64,000 nucleotides of DNA from UBA3064 sp023258775 (GTDB lineage: Bacteria; Pseudomonadota; Gammaproteobacteria; Burkholderiales; Burkholderiaceae_E), in contig JBIKXS010000005.1 of assembly GCA_044355655.1 (NCBI GenBank), positions 39,391-103,390 of the forward strand. Direction: 5' to 3'. The stretch's first letter is position 1. Each line of letters starts with the position of its first letter. The notes under the pieces were generated by a model, which had not been told where the DNA came from, made no database searches, and was given only the letters and a program-made list of their open reading frames with translations. This document shows positions 1 through 9,566 of this stretch, in pieces. A program made the position numbers and the translations under genes.

Positions 1-1
1 G

Positions 2-664
2 ATTCGCTGCGCAAGGGAATTGAGCGACAGGCTTGATCTGCATGTGGTGATTCTTCACGGCGAAGGTTCTTATTTCTCGGCGGGTGCTGACTTGCACGAT
101 GCGCAAGCCTGGGCGCAGACTGAAAAGCCACTGATTGAGCGACGTGAAATTGCATCACTCGGATTTCGTATGTGCCAGGCCTGGGAGTCGATGCCGCAAA
201 TCGTGATTGCTGCCATCGAGGGCTACGCGGTCGGTGGTGGACTCGCGCTTTCATTGGCCTGTGACTGGCGGGTTTTGGCGCGAAACGCCTTTGTGTCGCT
301 GCCTGAAATCGCGCTGGGCATTCCGCTCACTTGGGGGACCATACCCCGGCTTAATGCATTATTGGGGCCAGCAAAGACCAAACGATTAACGATTTTATGC
401 GAACGCATCGGCGCCCAAGAGGCCTACGACATCGGCCTGGTTGATTGGCTTAGTGTGCAGGCAGAGGCCTTGACGTTGGCTCGTGAGATCGCACAACAAG
501 TGTTAACAAAGCCGGCAAGCGTTGTTCGAATGAGCAAGGAAAGCGTTCAAGCGGTTGCCAATATAACGCATCATGCAGCAGGCTATATGGCGCATGATCA
601 GATCGCGCTCGCTGCAGCCAGTGAAGAGTCCGTACGGGCAAGGGCCGATGCACTCCGAAAATAA
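2..664 (+). CDS. Enoyl-CoA hydratase/isomerase family protein (5' end outside window)
   Basis: The frame is open from the first bases of the window, so the gene begins upstream; the TTG at 20 is not a credible start because family sequence continues before it. Crotonase-fold features are present: the oxyanion-hole segment SAGADLHDA and the second loop AIEGYAVGGGLALSLACD, followed by a C-terminal helical part. Crotonases hydrate or isomerise acyl-CoA thioesters in fatty or aromatic acid breakdown; the substrate cannot be told. The last 17 bases overlap the next gene, which suggests translational coupling to the EamA exporter, an odd partnership. Confidence 0.9.
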   Translation: MRCARELSDRLDLHVVILHGEGSYFSAGADLHDAQAWAQTEKPLIERREIASLGFRMCQAWESMPQIVIAAIEGYAVGGGLALSLACDWRVLARNAFVSLPEIALGIPLTWGTIPRLNALLGPAKTKRLTILCERIGAQEAYDIGLVDWLSVQAEALTLAREIAQQVLTKPASVVRMSKESVQAVANITHHAAGYMAHDQIALAAASEESVRARADALRK

Positions 665-1568
665 CGCCGCAAGCCAACGAACTAACCAAATCCCACCGCG
701 TGCACTTGTTTTGCTGTTGGTACTCACCCTGGTGTGGGGTACCAACTGGCCCTTGTTTTCGCTAGCGGTCAAAGAGGTTTCGGTTTGGACTTTCCGTAGC
801 TTTTCCTGCCTGACCGCGGGGCTTTTGCTACTGGCCTACGTCAGGCTGCGCGGTCAGTCAATCCGCATAGAGAGGCGACACTGGCCTGTTGTGGTGTTGT
901 CATGCTTTTTATATATGGTCATATGGAATATCACGAGTACTTACTCGGCTGTCTTATTACCTTCAGGGCAGGCTTCGGTTCTTGGCTTTACCATGCCTTT
1001 GTGGGCAGCCTTGTTTGGCTGGCTTTTTTATCGCGAGCCTTTGCGAGGCAGAATGCTTATTGCACTAGCATTTGGCGCAAGTGGCGTGGCCTTGTTGATG
1101 GTGCCAAGCTTTCGAGATTACGCCGATGCACCCCTTGGTTTTGTTCTCGGTTTAACCGGGGGGGCTGGATGGGCGCTTGGTACGATTGTTCTTAAACGCG
1201 GATCGGTTGCCGTATCTGCCTCGGTACTTACGGGCTGGCAATTGCTGATCACTGCGCTGCCTTGTTCCATCGGTGCAGCCTGGTTTGGTGATTGGCAGTG
1301 GTTTGTGCCAAGTACTCAGTCCTTGATCGTTATTGCTTATATCACTTTAGTGCCGATCCTGATCGGTAACGTATGCTGGATCGCCATTGTTGGCTTGCTG
1401 CCAACCCAGGTGGCAGGGCTGTCTGCGATCGCAGTACCGATGGTAGCCATGGTCTCAGGCGCACTCATGCATGGCGAACCCTTAGGCCTTACTCAGTGGC
1501 TTGCGATGGCTTGTACGGCGATTGCTTTGGGCTTGCTGTTGGTGAAGCGAAGCGGCGCATCCCGCTGA
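648..1568 (+). CDS. EamA/DMT-superfamily transporter
   Basis: Inner-membrane permease of about 306 residues with roughly ten hydrophobic segments in two EamA halves, starting near LVLTLVWGTNWPLFSLAVK. This family exports amino acids or other small metabolites; the substrate is unknown. I chose ATG 648 over the upstream ATG at 573 because 573 lies deep inside the preceding hydratase gene and adds a non-hydrophobic, basic leader. The 3' end overlaps the convergent SDR gene by 80 bases. Confidence 0.88.
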   Translation: MHSENNAASQRTNQIPPRALVLLLVLTLVWGTNWPLFSLAVKEVSVWTFRSFSCLTAGLLLLAYVRLRGQSIRIERRHWPVVVLSCFLYMVIWNITSTYSAVLLPSGQASVLGFTMPLWAALFGWLFYREPLRGRMLIALAFGASGVALLMVPSFRDYADAPLGFVLGLTGGAGWALGTIVLKRGSVAVSASVLTGWQLLITALPCSIGAAWFGDWQWFVPSTQSLIVIAYITLVPILIGNVCWIAIVGLLPTQVAGLSAIAVPMVAMVSGALMHGEPLGLTQWLAMACTAIALGLLLVKRSGASR

Positions 1569-2307
1569 GCCAGCGGTCATAGTCCGATGCTTTGCGCTGA
1601 AAATAATCCAAAACCTTTGGGTGTGGCAGGATTAAGAAGCGCTCGGCCGCCATGGCATCAACCACGCAAGCAGCGACCTCGTCAGCCTCAAGCATGCCAT
1701 CAACAGCAATCACTGCACTTTCGCGTCCGGCTGTCATGGCGGTCTTGACGCCCTGTGGGCATAGTACCGATACCTTGATACCCTGGTCGCCATACCGAAT
1801 CGCTAACCATTCGGCAAAGGCGATTGCGGCATGCTTACTCACGGCATAGGTTGCTGAATTCAGCGAGGTCAAAAGGCCTGCGGCCGATGCTGTTTGTACC
1901 AAGTAGCCTCCACCCTGTTTGAGCATGATTGGGACCACGGCACGCGCGGCGTAAATATGAGCCATGACGTGAATTTGCATATTCATGTGCCAAAGCTCAT
2001 CGCTGCTCTGTTCGTCACCCTCGCGCACGATGCCTGCATTCGAGCAAAAAACATCGATCGCCCCAAATCGAGCATGGGCTTGGGCGACGAGCGATTGGAT
2101 ATCCGACTCTTGAGCGACATCGCATGCAAGGGCTAAGCACTCAACGCCCATTTGACCGATTGCCTCGGCAATCGGATCGAGCTTTTCCGCTTGCTGGTCG
2201 GCCAGCACAATCGCTCTGGCACCTTCTCTGGCAAATCGTAAAGCCATGGCTTTGCCAATGCCTGAGGCTGACCCTGTCACTACCACCGATCGCTCATTGA
2301 CTTGCAT
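1489..2307 (-). CDS. SDR-family oxidoreductase
   Basis: Short-chain dehydrogenase of about 272 residues. The NAD(P)-binding motif TGSASGIG is at the N-terminus, NAG (CSNAGI) follows, and the catalytic Ser and YxxxK occur as YAVSK. The start at 2307 gives a normal N-terminus (MQVNERSVVVTG) and has GAGG upstream; the longer reading from 2430 adds an unrelated leader that runs through the divergent promoter region. Substrate unknown. It converges on the EamA gene with an 80-base overlap and diverges from the S1/P1 nuclease. Confidence 0.88.
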   Translation of the reverse strand: MQVNERSVVVTGSASGIGKAMALRFAREGARAIVLADQQAEKLDPIAEAIGQMGVECLALACDVAQESDIQSLVAQAHARFGAIDVFCSNAGIVREGDEQSSDELWHMNMQIHVMAHIYAARAVVPIMLKQGGGYLVQTASAAGLLTSLNSATYAVSKHAAIAFAEWLAIRYGDQGIKVSVLCPQGVKTAMTAGRESAVIAVDGMLEADEVAACVVDAMAAERFLILPHPKVLDYFQRKASDYDRWLSGMRRFASPTASPKQSPYKPSQATE

Positions 2308-2450
2308 GGATGACCTCGTTGCTATGAAAGCTGATTTAAATTCCATCATCGCAGCTCTCGGGCCAGTTGCATACCGCAGCAAGGGTAAAGTATGCAATAC
2401 GTGGAACGATCCGATTGGACCTAAGCTCATTTTCTGAAGAAGATGTCACG

Positions 2451-3233
2451 ATGCATTTACATACGTTATGGTTTGCCTTCCTGATTGTTTTTGTTGGTGT
2501 TTTCTCGGTGGAGGCAAAGGCTTGGGGCTTTGAGGCCCATGAATTGATTGCTCGACAGGCTCAAAGCTTGTTATCGGATCAAGCGCGAAAGATGCTCAGC
2601 AGCTTGCTCGCACAAGAAGAAGCTGCAAGCTTAGAAAGCATTTCAACCTGGGCAGACAAGCATCGTGAGTTTCCAAGCTCAACATGGCATTACGTGAACT
2701 TCCCCAAAGGCGAATGCAAGTATGTTCAAGCGCGAGATTGTCCCGACGGCAACTGTGTGATTGAGGCACTTCCTTTGCAGTTGAAGCTTTTCAAAACATC
2801 CAACGATCCTAAAGAGCAATTAAAAGCTTTTAAGTTCATTGTTCATTTGCTCTCCGACGTTCATCAACCTTTGCATGCTGCCTGGGGCGAGGACCGAGGC
2901 GGGAATCGTTTTCAGCTCCAGGCATTTGGCCGGGGCAGCAATTTGCATGCCTTTTGGGACAGTATCCTAATTAGACAGGCCGATGGCGGCATATCGGCCG
3001 TTGAGCGTGACGTGCAACAGCAACTGAAAAAGCACGCGGGAGAAAAGCCGGGCGAGGTTGAGCAATGGGCGCTCGAATCATGCAGGATTGTCCTTCAAGA
3101 AGGCTTTTACCCTAGCGGTCGGGAAGTCGACCAAGCCTATGTTCAACAACACCGAGCGACCGTCGTGACGCGGCTTGCGCTCGCAAGTCGTCGTCTGGCT
3201 GACACCATCAATCAACTGGCGGCTTTGCGATAG
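2451..3233 (+). CDS. Secreted S1/P1-type nuclease
   Basis: Zinc-dependent single-strand nuclease/phosphatase family, about 260 residues. A signal peptide of about 22-24 residues ends in AKA, leaving the expected mature N-terminal Trp in WGFEAHELIA (Trp and His are zinc ligands in the family). Other conserved elements visible are HYVNFP, LSDVHQPLHA, GGNRF and NLHAFWDS. Likely exported and used to degrade external nucleic acid for phosphate or nucleosides. The EamA gene starts 2 bases after its stop, so the two are probably co-transcribed. Confidence 0.93.
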   Translation: MHLHTLWFAFLIVFVGVFSVEAKAWGFEAHELIARQAQSLLSDQARKMLSSLLAQEEAASLESISTWADKHREFPSSTWHYVNFPKGECKYVQARDCPDGNCVIEALPLQLKLFKTSNDPKEQLKAFKFIVHLLSDVHQPLHAAWGEDRGGNRFQLQAFGRGSNLHAFWDSILIRQADGGISAVERDVQQQLKKHAGEKPGEVEQWALESCRIVLQEGFYPSGREVDQAYVQQHRATVVTRLALASRRLADTINQLAALR

Positions 3234-3235
3234 TT

Positions 3236-4123
3236 ATGCAGGCCTATCGCCCATGGCTTGGCATTTTATTCATGTGCCTGGCCAGCAGTTTTTTTCCGGT
3301 CATGAATGGTTTAGCCAAGTTGATGAGTGCAAGCTATAGCTCAGAACAAGTGGTTTGGGCGCGCACGCTCAGCCACTTGCTGCTTGTGCTGGCGGTCTTG
3401 CTTCCCCGTTTTGGTCCGCAAGTCCTCGTTACCAAGCGGCCCAAGATTCAGTTTTTGCGATCTTGTATGTTGCTCGCCTCAACTTTTATGTTTTTTTCTG
3501 CGCTCAAATTTATATCGATTGCGCAAGCCGCTTCGATATCGTTTATCGCCCCACTTATTGTTGTCCTGCTTGCCGGGCCTTTACTTGGTGAAAAAGTAAC
3601 GCTCACGCGTGTCATCGCCGTGGTTGTCGGCTTTGTCGGCGTCCTGATAGTCATAAGACCTGGAACATCGGTATTTCAATGGGCCTCACTATTGATTGTG
3701 GGGAGCGCGAGCTGTTATGCGATTTATCAGTTGCTTACTCGGAAGGTTGCAGGCATCGATCAACCTGAGACCTCGGTGGTTTACTCGGCCTTGGTCGGTT
3801 CGGTGATTCTCAGTCTGATCGTGCCCTGGTTCTGGACCGATCCGGCAAGCTGGCTCGATGTGCTCTTACTTTGCAGTTTGGGGGCTCTGGGTGCCTTGGG
3901 GCACTATTGCGTTGCTCGTGCCATGACTTATGCGCCTGCAAACTTTGTATCCCCTTTTCATTACTGGCAAATGGTGGGCTCGGTTGCAGTCGGCTATTGG
4001 ATGTTTGGCGATTTGCCCGATCGCTTTACCTGGCTTGGTGCCTCATTGATTATTGCTGCAGGGCTTTACGTGGGACTTAAAGCTGAGCGATCCTCGCCAG
4101 CGCCCGAGCGTAAGCCTGGTTGA
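3236..4123 (+). CDS. EamA/DMT-superfamily transporter
   Basis: A second EamA exporter-like permease of 295 residues with about ten membrane segments; typical half-repeat features include LAGPLLGEKVTLTRV and GVLIVIRPG. It begins 2 bases after the nuclease stop codon, so an operon is likely. Substrate unknown; by context it could move a nucleoside or amino acid. Its last 47 bases overlap the convergent carbonic anhydrase gene. Confidence 0.9.
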   Translation: MQAYRPWLGILFMCLASSFFPVMNGLAKLMSASYSSEQVVWARTLSHLLLVLAVLLPRFGPQVLVTKRPKIQFLRSCMLLASTFMFFSALKFISIAQAASISFIAPLIVVLLAGPLLGEKVTLTRVIAVVVGFVGVLIVIRPGTSVFQWASLLIVGSASCYAIYQLLTRKVAGIDQPETSVVYSALVGSVILSLIVPWFWTDPASWLDVLLLCSLGALGALGHYCVARAMTYAPANFVSPFHYWQMVGSVAVGYWMFGDLPDRFTWLGASLIIAAGLYVGLKAERSSPAPERKPG

Positions 4124-4748
4124 GCATGTTGGAATCACTGGCTGAAATTTCCATATCTTGTAACAATCCATCGCCGATGCCATACACCCATCCGTGGAGG
4201 CTGAGCTGATGGCCTCGGGCCCAGGCATCAAGCACCACCGTGCTTTGACCCACATGGCGAACCTGTTCAATCACATTTAACTCGACCAGCCGGTCGTGGC
4301 GCGATGAGGTATGCACGCGCTCTAGCAAGTCCTGGTGGCGATCGCGAACATCCTGGATATGTCTTAGCCAATTATCAGCAAGCCCGATGCGTGCCGACTC
4401 GAGCGCGGCCAGGACGCCCGAGCAGCCATAATGACCCACGACGATGACATGTTCAACGCCGAGTCTTTCCACCGCAAATTGCACGGTTGATAAAGCATTC
4501 AGATCAGAGTGCACCACCAGATTAGCGACATTGCGGTGAACAAAAACTTCACCCGGCTCGAGCCCGGTAATCTGATTGGCAGGCACTCGGCTGTCTGAGC
4601 AGCCAATCCACATGTAGCGTGGATTTTGCTGTGATTGAAGCCGTTTAAAAAACCCCGGGCGCTCGGTTTCCATACGTTGCGCCCAGAGCTTGTTTGCCTC
4701 AAACAAGGCTTTGAGTGACTCGCCAGCGTTAGAGTCACCTTGTGGCAT
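4077..4748 (-). CDS. can: Beta-class carbonic anhydrase
   Basis: Interconverts CO2 and bicarbonate in the cytoplasm. 223 residues, a normal length for the bacterial Can type. Zinc ligands are recognisable: Cys50 in GCSDSRVP with the Asp52-Arg54 dyad, and His106/Cys109 in GHYGCSG. The start codon shares one base with the stop of the upstream branched-chain amino acid binding protein (TGATG), so it is translationally coupled to a transporter gene, an unusual arrangement. The 3' end overlaps the convergent EamA gene by 47 bases. Confidence 0.95.
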   Translation of the reverse strand: MPQGDSNAGESLKALFEANKLWAQRMETERPGFFKRLQSQQNPRYMWIGCSDSRVPANQITGLEPGEVFVHRNVANLVVHSDLNALSTVQFAVERLGVEHVIVVGHYGCSGVLAALESARIGLADNWLRHIQDVRDRHQDLLERVHTSSRHDRLVELNVIEQVRHVGQSTVVLDAWARGHQLSLHGWVYGIGDGLLQDMEISASDSNMLNQAYARALARIAQL

Positions 4749-5893
4749 CAGCGAACAACAGCCAGTTGATCGCGTTTGCCGCCCTTGTACGTATACAGCG
4801 TGAGTGCTCCATTTTTGATATCGCCCTTCTGGTCAAATGCAATAGTGCCGGTCACGCCCTTGTAGCCCTCAGTGGCTGCAAGCACTGGCAAGAACTTCGC
4901 AGGCTCGGTCGAGTTAGCCTTTTGCATGGCCGCAACCATGACATTGACCGCGTCGTATACATAGGGGGCATAAAGCTGCACGTCCGCGTTGAATTTAGCC
5001 TTAAACTTCTTGCCAAAATCTTCCATTGATTTCTTGGCTTCGCCTTCTACGCCACCAGCCTCAGCACAAACCACCTGGCTATCGCCCATCGACCCTGCCG
5101 CAAGCTTGGGGAGTTCACCGGTACAAATGCCATCACCACCCATAAACTTGGCACTGATACCAAGTTGCTTCATCTGGCGAAGCATTGGTCCGGCAACCGC
5201 ATCCATACCGCCGAAAAAGACAACGTCGGGCTTTTTGGCCTTTAAGCTCGTGAGAATCGCAGTGAAGTCAGTCGCTTTGTCATTGGTGAATTCACGGCCT
5301 ACGACTTTGCCACCGGCGGCTTTAACACCTTTTTCAAACTCATCGGCAACACCTTGACCGTACGCGGTGCGGTCATCGACGACTGCGATGCTCTTGCCCT
5401 TGAGTTGATTAACTGCATATTTGCCGAGCGTTCCGCCGAGGTGAACATCGTCGGCTACAACCCTGAAGGTTGTTTTGTAGCCCTGACGGGTGTAGCGGGG
5501 ATTGGTTGCTGATGGGCTGATTTGAGGAATGCCTGCGTCGCTATAAATCTTCGATGCAGGAATCGATGTGCCAGAGTTGAGGTGGCCAATCACACCTACG
5601 ACTTTGCTGTCGACAAGTTTTTGTGCAGCGGCTGTACCTTGCTTGGGGTCAGCTGCGTCATCTTCGGCGAGCAATTCAAACTTGATTTTTTTGCCGCCGA
5701 TGGAAATCCCCTTGGCGTTGAGTTCTTCAACCGCAAGCCTGGCTCCGTTTTCATTGTCTTTGCCAAGGTGTGCGATCGAACCGCTTGTCGGTCCAACATG
5801 TCCGAGGCGAACCACGGTCTCCTGGGCGAGGGCTTGTTGGGAGACAACGCCAAGCAGTACGGCGCCGGCAATTGTGTGAAATTTAAACATCAT
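4748..5893 (-). CDS. livK: Branched-chain amino acid ABC transporter, periplasmic binding protein
   Basis: Periplasmic type-I binding protein of 381 residues in the Leu/Ile/Val-binding family. A signal peptide ends at ALA-QE (about residue 23). Family features include VRLGHVGPTSG at the mature N-terminus, GHLNSGTSIPAS, and SPSATNPRYTRQGYKTTFRV. AAAGGAG lies ahead of the start. A 130-base gap separates it from livF upstream, enough for its own promoter, as expected for a binding protein needed in excess. It is coupled to carbonic anhydrase downstream. Real specificity could include other amino acids or amides. Confidence 0.93.
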   Translation of the reverse strand: MMFKFHTIAGAVLLGVVSQQALAQETVVRLGHVGPTSGSIAHLGKDNENGARLAVEELNAKGISIGGKKIKFELLAEDDAADPKQGTAAAQKLVDSKVVGVIGHLNSGTSIPASKIYSDAGIPQISPSATNPRYTRQGYKTTFRVVADDVHLGGTLGKYAVNQLKGKSIAVVDDRTAYGQGVADEFEKGVKAAGGKVVGREFTNDKATDFTAILTSLKAKKPDVVFFGGMDAVAGPMLRQMKQLGISAKFMGGDGICTGELPKLAAGSMGDSQVVCAEAGGVEGEAKKSMEDFGKKFKAKFNADVQLYAPYVYDAVNVMVAAMQKANSTEPAKFLPVLAATEGYKGVTGTIAFDQKGDIKNGALTLYTYKGGKRDQLAVVR

Positions 5894-6023
5894 CGCAATG
5901 CTCCTTTAAGGTTGTTCAAACTGGTTTAATGAAATCGAGGCAATAAACAAGCGTGGTACTGACATGAGCCCTTGATCGTTTCGTAACAAGTGGCTTTGGA
6001 AAACAAGACCTATTCATCAAGAA

Positions 6024-6731
6024 CTACTCGCCAAGATAGGAGGCACGAACTCGCGGGTCATTTAACATCATGCTTGCCTCGCCTTGCATGATGATTTCGC
6101 CCGATTCAATGACATAGGCACGATCTGCAACCTGTAGCGCTCGCGCTGCATTTTGTTCCACAAGTAAGATCGTCATACCTTCTTGATGAATATTGCGAAT
6201 GACCTCAAAAATCGTATCGACCATGATCGGCGACAAACCCATTGAGGGTTCATCAAGCAACAAAAGCCTAGGCCTTGCCATTAACGCTCGGCCCATCGCC
6301 AGCATTTGTTGTTCACCGCCACTCATGGTACCCGCAAGCTGCTTGCGACGTTCTTTAAGCCTTGGAAACAGGGCGAAAACTTTTTCAATGTCGATGTCGA
6401 CATCCTTATCGTTGCGCAAGTAAGCGCCCATTTGCAGGTTTTCCACGATAGTCATCCGGGTGAAACTGCCTCTTCCCTCTGGGACCATGACTAAACCGCG
6501 TTTTGCCAATTCCCATGCACCAAGCCCACCGGTGTCATAATTTTGAAATCGAATGCTGCCCGATAGCTTGGGGTGTAGGGCGGTGAGCGCTTTAAGCGTT
6601 GTCGTCTTTCCGGCGCCATTAGCACCTAAAAGGCTTACCAACTCACCTTCGCGGACTTCGAAGGAAATACCTTTAATGGCACGAATGCCGCCGTAGGCAA
6701 CATGAAGTGCTTCAACCTCAAGCAAGTTCAT
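6024..6731 (-). CDS. livF: Branched-chain amino acid ABC transporter ATPase LivF
   Basis: Cytoplasmic ATP-hydrolysing subunit of 235 residues. Walker A GANGAGKTT is near residues 36-44, the ABC signature MSGGEQQ near 136-142, and Walker B LLLLDEP near 157-162. The Walker A start, the short length and the C-terminal half of the type fit LivF rather than LivG. Its ATG overlaps the livG stop by four bases (ATGA), showing coupling within livHMGF. Confidence 0.95.
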   Translation of the reverse strand: MNLLEVEALHVAYGGIRAIKGISFEVREGELVSLLGANGAGKTTTLKALTALHPKLSGSIRFQNYDTGGLGAWELAKRGLVMVPEGRGSFTRMTIVENLQMGAYLRNDKDVDIDIEKVFALFPRLKERRKQLAGTMSGGEQQMLAMGRALMARPRLLLLDEPSMGLSPIMVDTIFEVIRNIHQEGMTILLVEQNAARALQVADRAYVIESGEIIMQGEASMMLNDPRVRASYLGE

Positions 6732-7489
6732 GATGAGGACCCAAGGTAGGCTTCAATCACCCGGGGGTCACGTTGGACCTGATCGGGTACGTCTTCCGCG
6801 ATGACCCGTCCGTTGTCCAGTACAGTGATCCGATCGCACAAGCCTGCAACCAGTTTTACGTCATGCTCGATCAGTAAGACCGTGCGCCCATCACCCCGTA
6901 TTCGTTGGATCAAGTCGCGAAGGATATTTTTCTCGCTTGCATTCATCCCGGCAGCCGGTTCGTCCAGGGCCAGCAAACGAGGCTCGGTGGCAAGTGCGCG
7001 GGCGATCTCCAGGCGCCTTTGATCACCATAAGAAAGACTGTTCGCGCGATGCAGCGCGTAGCGGCCAATACCAACATACTCGAGCAGCGCATGCGCCTGC
7101 TCTCGCAATTTTTCCTCTTCCCGATGAAAGTGTTTTGTACGCCAAATCGCATCCCATACCCCGGCGCTTGAGCGACTATGTCGTCCCACTCGGACATTGT
7201 CGAGCGCACTCATTTCCCCGAATAATCGAATGTTTTGAAATGTCCGGGCGATACCCGACAGGGTGACTTCATGAATTGACTGCGGTCGATAGCTTTTTCC
7301 CAGAAGCGTAAATTGACCGCTGTCGGCGCTATAAAGACCAGTAATGAGGTTGAACAGTGTGGTTTTGCCCGCACCGTTGGGACCGATTAAGCCATGAATT
7401 TGACCTGCTGAGATACTCAGACTGACCGCTTCAAGTGCCTGAAGTCCACCAAAGCGTTTTGAGACTTGGGAGATTTGCAGCAGGCTCAT
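6728..7489 (-). CDS. livG: Branched-chain amino acid ABC transporter ATPase LivG
   Basis: Second ATPase subunit, 253 residues from ATG 7489. Walker A GPNGAGKTTLFN, signature LSYGDQRRLEIARAL, Walker B LLALDEPAAGMN, and the LivG-specific tail ending VIEAYLG are visible. A GTG at 7501 would add four residues; the ATG gives the customary MSLLQI start. Overlaps livF by four bases. Confidence 0.94.
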   Translation of the reverse strand: MSLLQISQVSKRFGGLQALEAVSLSISAGQIHGLIGPNGAGKTTLFNLITGLYSADSGQFTLLGKSYRPQSIHEVTLSGIARTFQNIRLFGEMSALDNVRVGRHSRSSAGVWDAIWRTKHFHREEEKLREQAHALLEYVGIGRYALHRANSLSYGDQRRLEIARALATEPRLLALDEPAAGMNASEKNILRDLIQRIRGDGRTVLLIEHDVKLVAGLCDRITVLDNGRVIAEDVPDQVQRDPRVIEAYLGSSS

Positions 7490-7553
7490 GTTTGGGCACA
7501 CTCGAATTGACGTCGGTGTCGCGGTTCATGCCAGGGGCGTGGCTTGGCATGCT

Positions 7554-8639
7554 TCATTGGGCTCTGCCGTGTGCAGATTTCGCAAGCGCGCTAGGCCACA
7601 AACCTTGCGGCCGCAAAAGCATAATGCTAATCATGGCCAAGGCAATCAGCAATTGTCGCAAGATAGCGGCGTCAATTCGTCCGCCAGTGAGATTTTGTAT
7701 GTCACCGGCGATATAGCGTAGGACTTCAGGCAGGGCGGCTAGCATGACTGCACCCAGAATGACGCCTGGCAGGTTGCCAATGCCACCGAGCACGACCATG
7801 GCGACAATCATGATCGATTCCATCAGGCTAAACGATTCGGGTGAGACAAAGCCCTGAAAGGCAGCAAACATGGCCCCGGCGACGCCGCCAAAGCTCGCAC
7901 CCATGGCGAAGGCCAGCAGTTTCATATTGCGTGTATTAATGCCCATGGCCTTGGCAGCTAGCTCATCTTCTCGAATCGCCATCCATGCGCGACCGATCCG
8001 AGAATGTTCTAAGCGATAGCACACAATAACGCTGAAAACAACAAGTGCCAGGAAGAGCCAGTAGTAAAGCGTGACGGAGGCGATCTTAAAGTCCCCAATG
8101 ACCAGCGGCTTGCTCAGGCTCAGCCCCCATAAACTCATGGGGTCGATACGGTCAAGGCCACGTGGCCCGTTGGTGATGTTGACCGGATGCTCCAGATTAT
8201 TCATAAATACCCGAATAATTTCGCCAAAACCAAGGGTAACGATGGCTAAGTAGTCGCCTCGGAGCTTGAGCACTGGAAGTCCTAAAAGGGCGCCAGCGAT
8301 TGCGGCAAGCCCCGCCGCTAGGGGGATCACAAGCCAGATCGGTGTGTGTAAACCTTGGGGGAAGCTTTGCCCGAGGCTTGCAAAGGTCTCGGTGAGATGC
8401 GGTGAGGCCATTAATGCATACATGTAGGCGCCCACCGCATAAAAGGCGACAAAGCCCAAATCCAGCAGGCCAGCGTAGCCAACCACGATGTTCAATCCCA
8501 GGGCCAAGAGCACATAAAGCATGGCAAGCGCTAGGATTCTCACCCAGCCAGCGCCTAAGCCCTGGACAGCAAGCGGAAGCAGCACAAGCGCCAGTGCAAG
8601 CACTAGAAAAAGAGGCCAGCGGTGTTTAAGCGCTTGCAT
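7554..8639 (-). CDS. livM: Branched-chain amino acid ABC transporter permease LivM
   Basis: Inner-membrane permease of 361 residues with about ten hydrophobic segments. LivM features include GLNIVVGYAGLLDLGFVAFYAVGA and the cytoplasmic loop RIGRAWMAIREDELAAKAMG that contacts the ATPases. It starts 3 bases after livH and is followed after 64 bases by livG, all in one operon. Confidence 0.95.
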   Translation of the reverse strand: MQALKHRWPLFLVLALALVLLPLAVQGLGAGWVRILALAMLYVLLALGLNIVVGYAGLLDLGFVAFYAVGAYMYALMASPHLTETFASLGQSFPQGLHTPIWLVIPLAAGLAAIAGALLGLPVLKLRGDYLAIVTLGFGEIIRVFMNNLEHPVNITNGPRGLDRIDPMSLWGLSLSKPLVIGDFKIASVTLYYWLFLALVVFSVIVCYRLEHSRIGRAWMAIREDELAAKAMGINTRNMKLLAFAMGASFGGVAGAMFAAFQGFVSPESFSLMESIMIVAMVVLGGIGNLPGVILGAVMLAALPEVLRYIAGDIQNLTGGRIDAAILRQLLIALAMISIMLLRPQGLWPSALAKSAHGRAQ

Positions 8640-8642
8640 GAA

Positions 8643-9566
8643 TTAGGCCCGATCGGCGACGCGTTCACCCAAAAGCCCAGAGGGTCTGAGGGTAAGGACT
8701 AAGATGAGAGCGGCAAAGGCGAAGATATCTGCGTAGTGTGAGCCCAAAACACCGCCAGTAAGATCACCGAGGTAGCCCGCACCAATGGCTTCCACCAGAC
8801 CCAGTAACAGCCCACCAACGACCGCGCCTGGCAAATTACCAATGCCTCCAAGTACCGCCGCGGTAAAGGCTTTGAGACCGGGCAAAAATCCCATGGCATG
8901 TTGAACGGTGCCGTAATTGGCAGCCCACATGATGCCCGCCAGCGCCGCTAGCACAGCGCCAATCACAAAGGTTGCTGAAATCACCCGATCAGGGTTCACG
9001 CCCATCAAGGAGGCAACCCTGGGATTCTCGGCAGTAGCTCGCATCGCTCTCCCTAGGCGCGTCTGGTTGACCAGGACCACAAGCAACACCAGGATGATCG
9101 CAGTTGCAAGCAGGATGAGCAGCTGCGTGATCGTGATCACTGGCCCTCCAAGATCAATCGGATCAACCGGTAACAATTGGGGGAAGGGCTTGGGGTTGGG
9201 CTTCCAAATCACCATGGCCAATGTTTGCAACAGAAGGCTCACACCCATGGCGGTAATCAATGGTGCAAGCCTTGGCGCATTTCTCAAGGGCCGATAAGCG
9301 AGCTTTTCAATGGCAAAGTTGAGTGCCGCACAAACCAGCATCGCGTTTGGAATTGCAATCAGCAAAATCAACCATCCCGGCAGGCCCGAGTCACCCAAGA
9401 GGCTAACCACGGTAAAGGCTACCATCGCGCCAACCATCAAGACCTCACCGTGCGCGAAGTTGATCAGATTCACGATCCCATAAACCATGGTGTAACCCAA
9501 TGCAACCAAGGCGTACATGCTGCCAAGGACCAGGCCGTTGATGATTTGTTGCAAGAAGATGTCCAC
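8643..9566 (-). CDS. livH: Branched-chain amino acid ABC transporter permease LivH
   Basis: Inner-membrane permease, about 307 residues from GTG 9566, the customary LivH N-terminus (DIFLQQIINGLVLGSMYAL). Open frame continues to 9659 but that leader has no family resemblance. Conserved features: GYTMVYGIVNLINFAHGEV, the ATPase-contact loop TRLGRAMRATAENPRVASLMG, and GGIGNLPGAVVGG. First gene of the livHMGF operon; no strong ribosome site is visible, so the exact start is moderately sure. Confidence 0.93.
   Translation of the reverse strand: MDIFLQQIINGLVLGSMYALVALGYTMVYGIVNLINFAHGEVLMVGAMVAFTVVSLLGDSGLPGWLILLIAIPNAMLVCAALNFAIEKLAYRPLRNAPRLAPLITAMGVSLLLQTLAMVIWKPNPKPFPQLLPVDPIDLGGPVITITQLLILLATAIILVLLVVLVNQTRLGRAMRATAENPRVASLMGVNPDRVISATFVIGAVLAALAGIMWAANYGTVQHAMGFLPGLKAFTAAVLGGIGNLPGAVVGGLLLGLVEAIGAGYLGDLTGGVLGSHYADIFAFAALILVLTLRPSGLLGERVADRA

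Noticed and set aside
2308..2430. Longer N-terminus for the SDR at 1489
   Set aside because: Adds 41 unrelated residues through the divergent promoter region; GAGG supports 2307.
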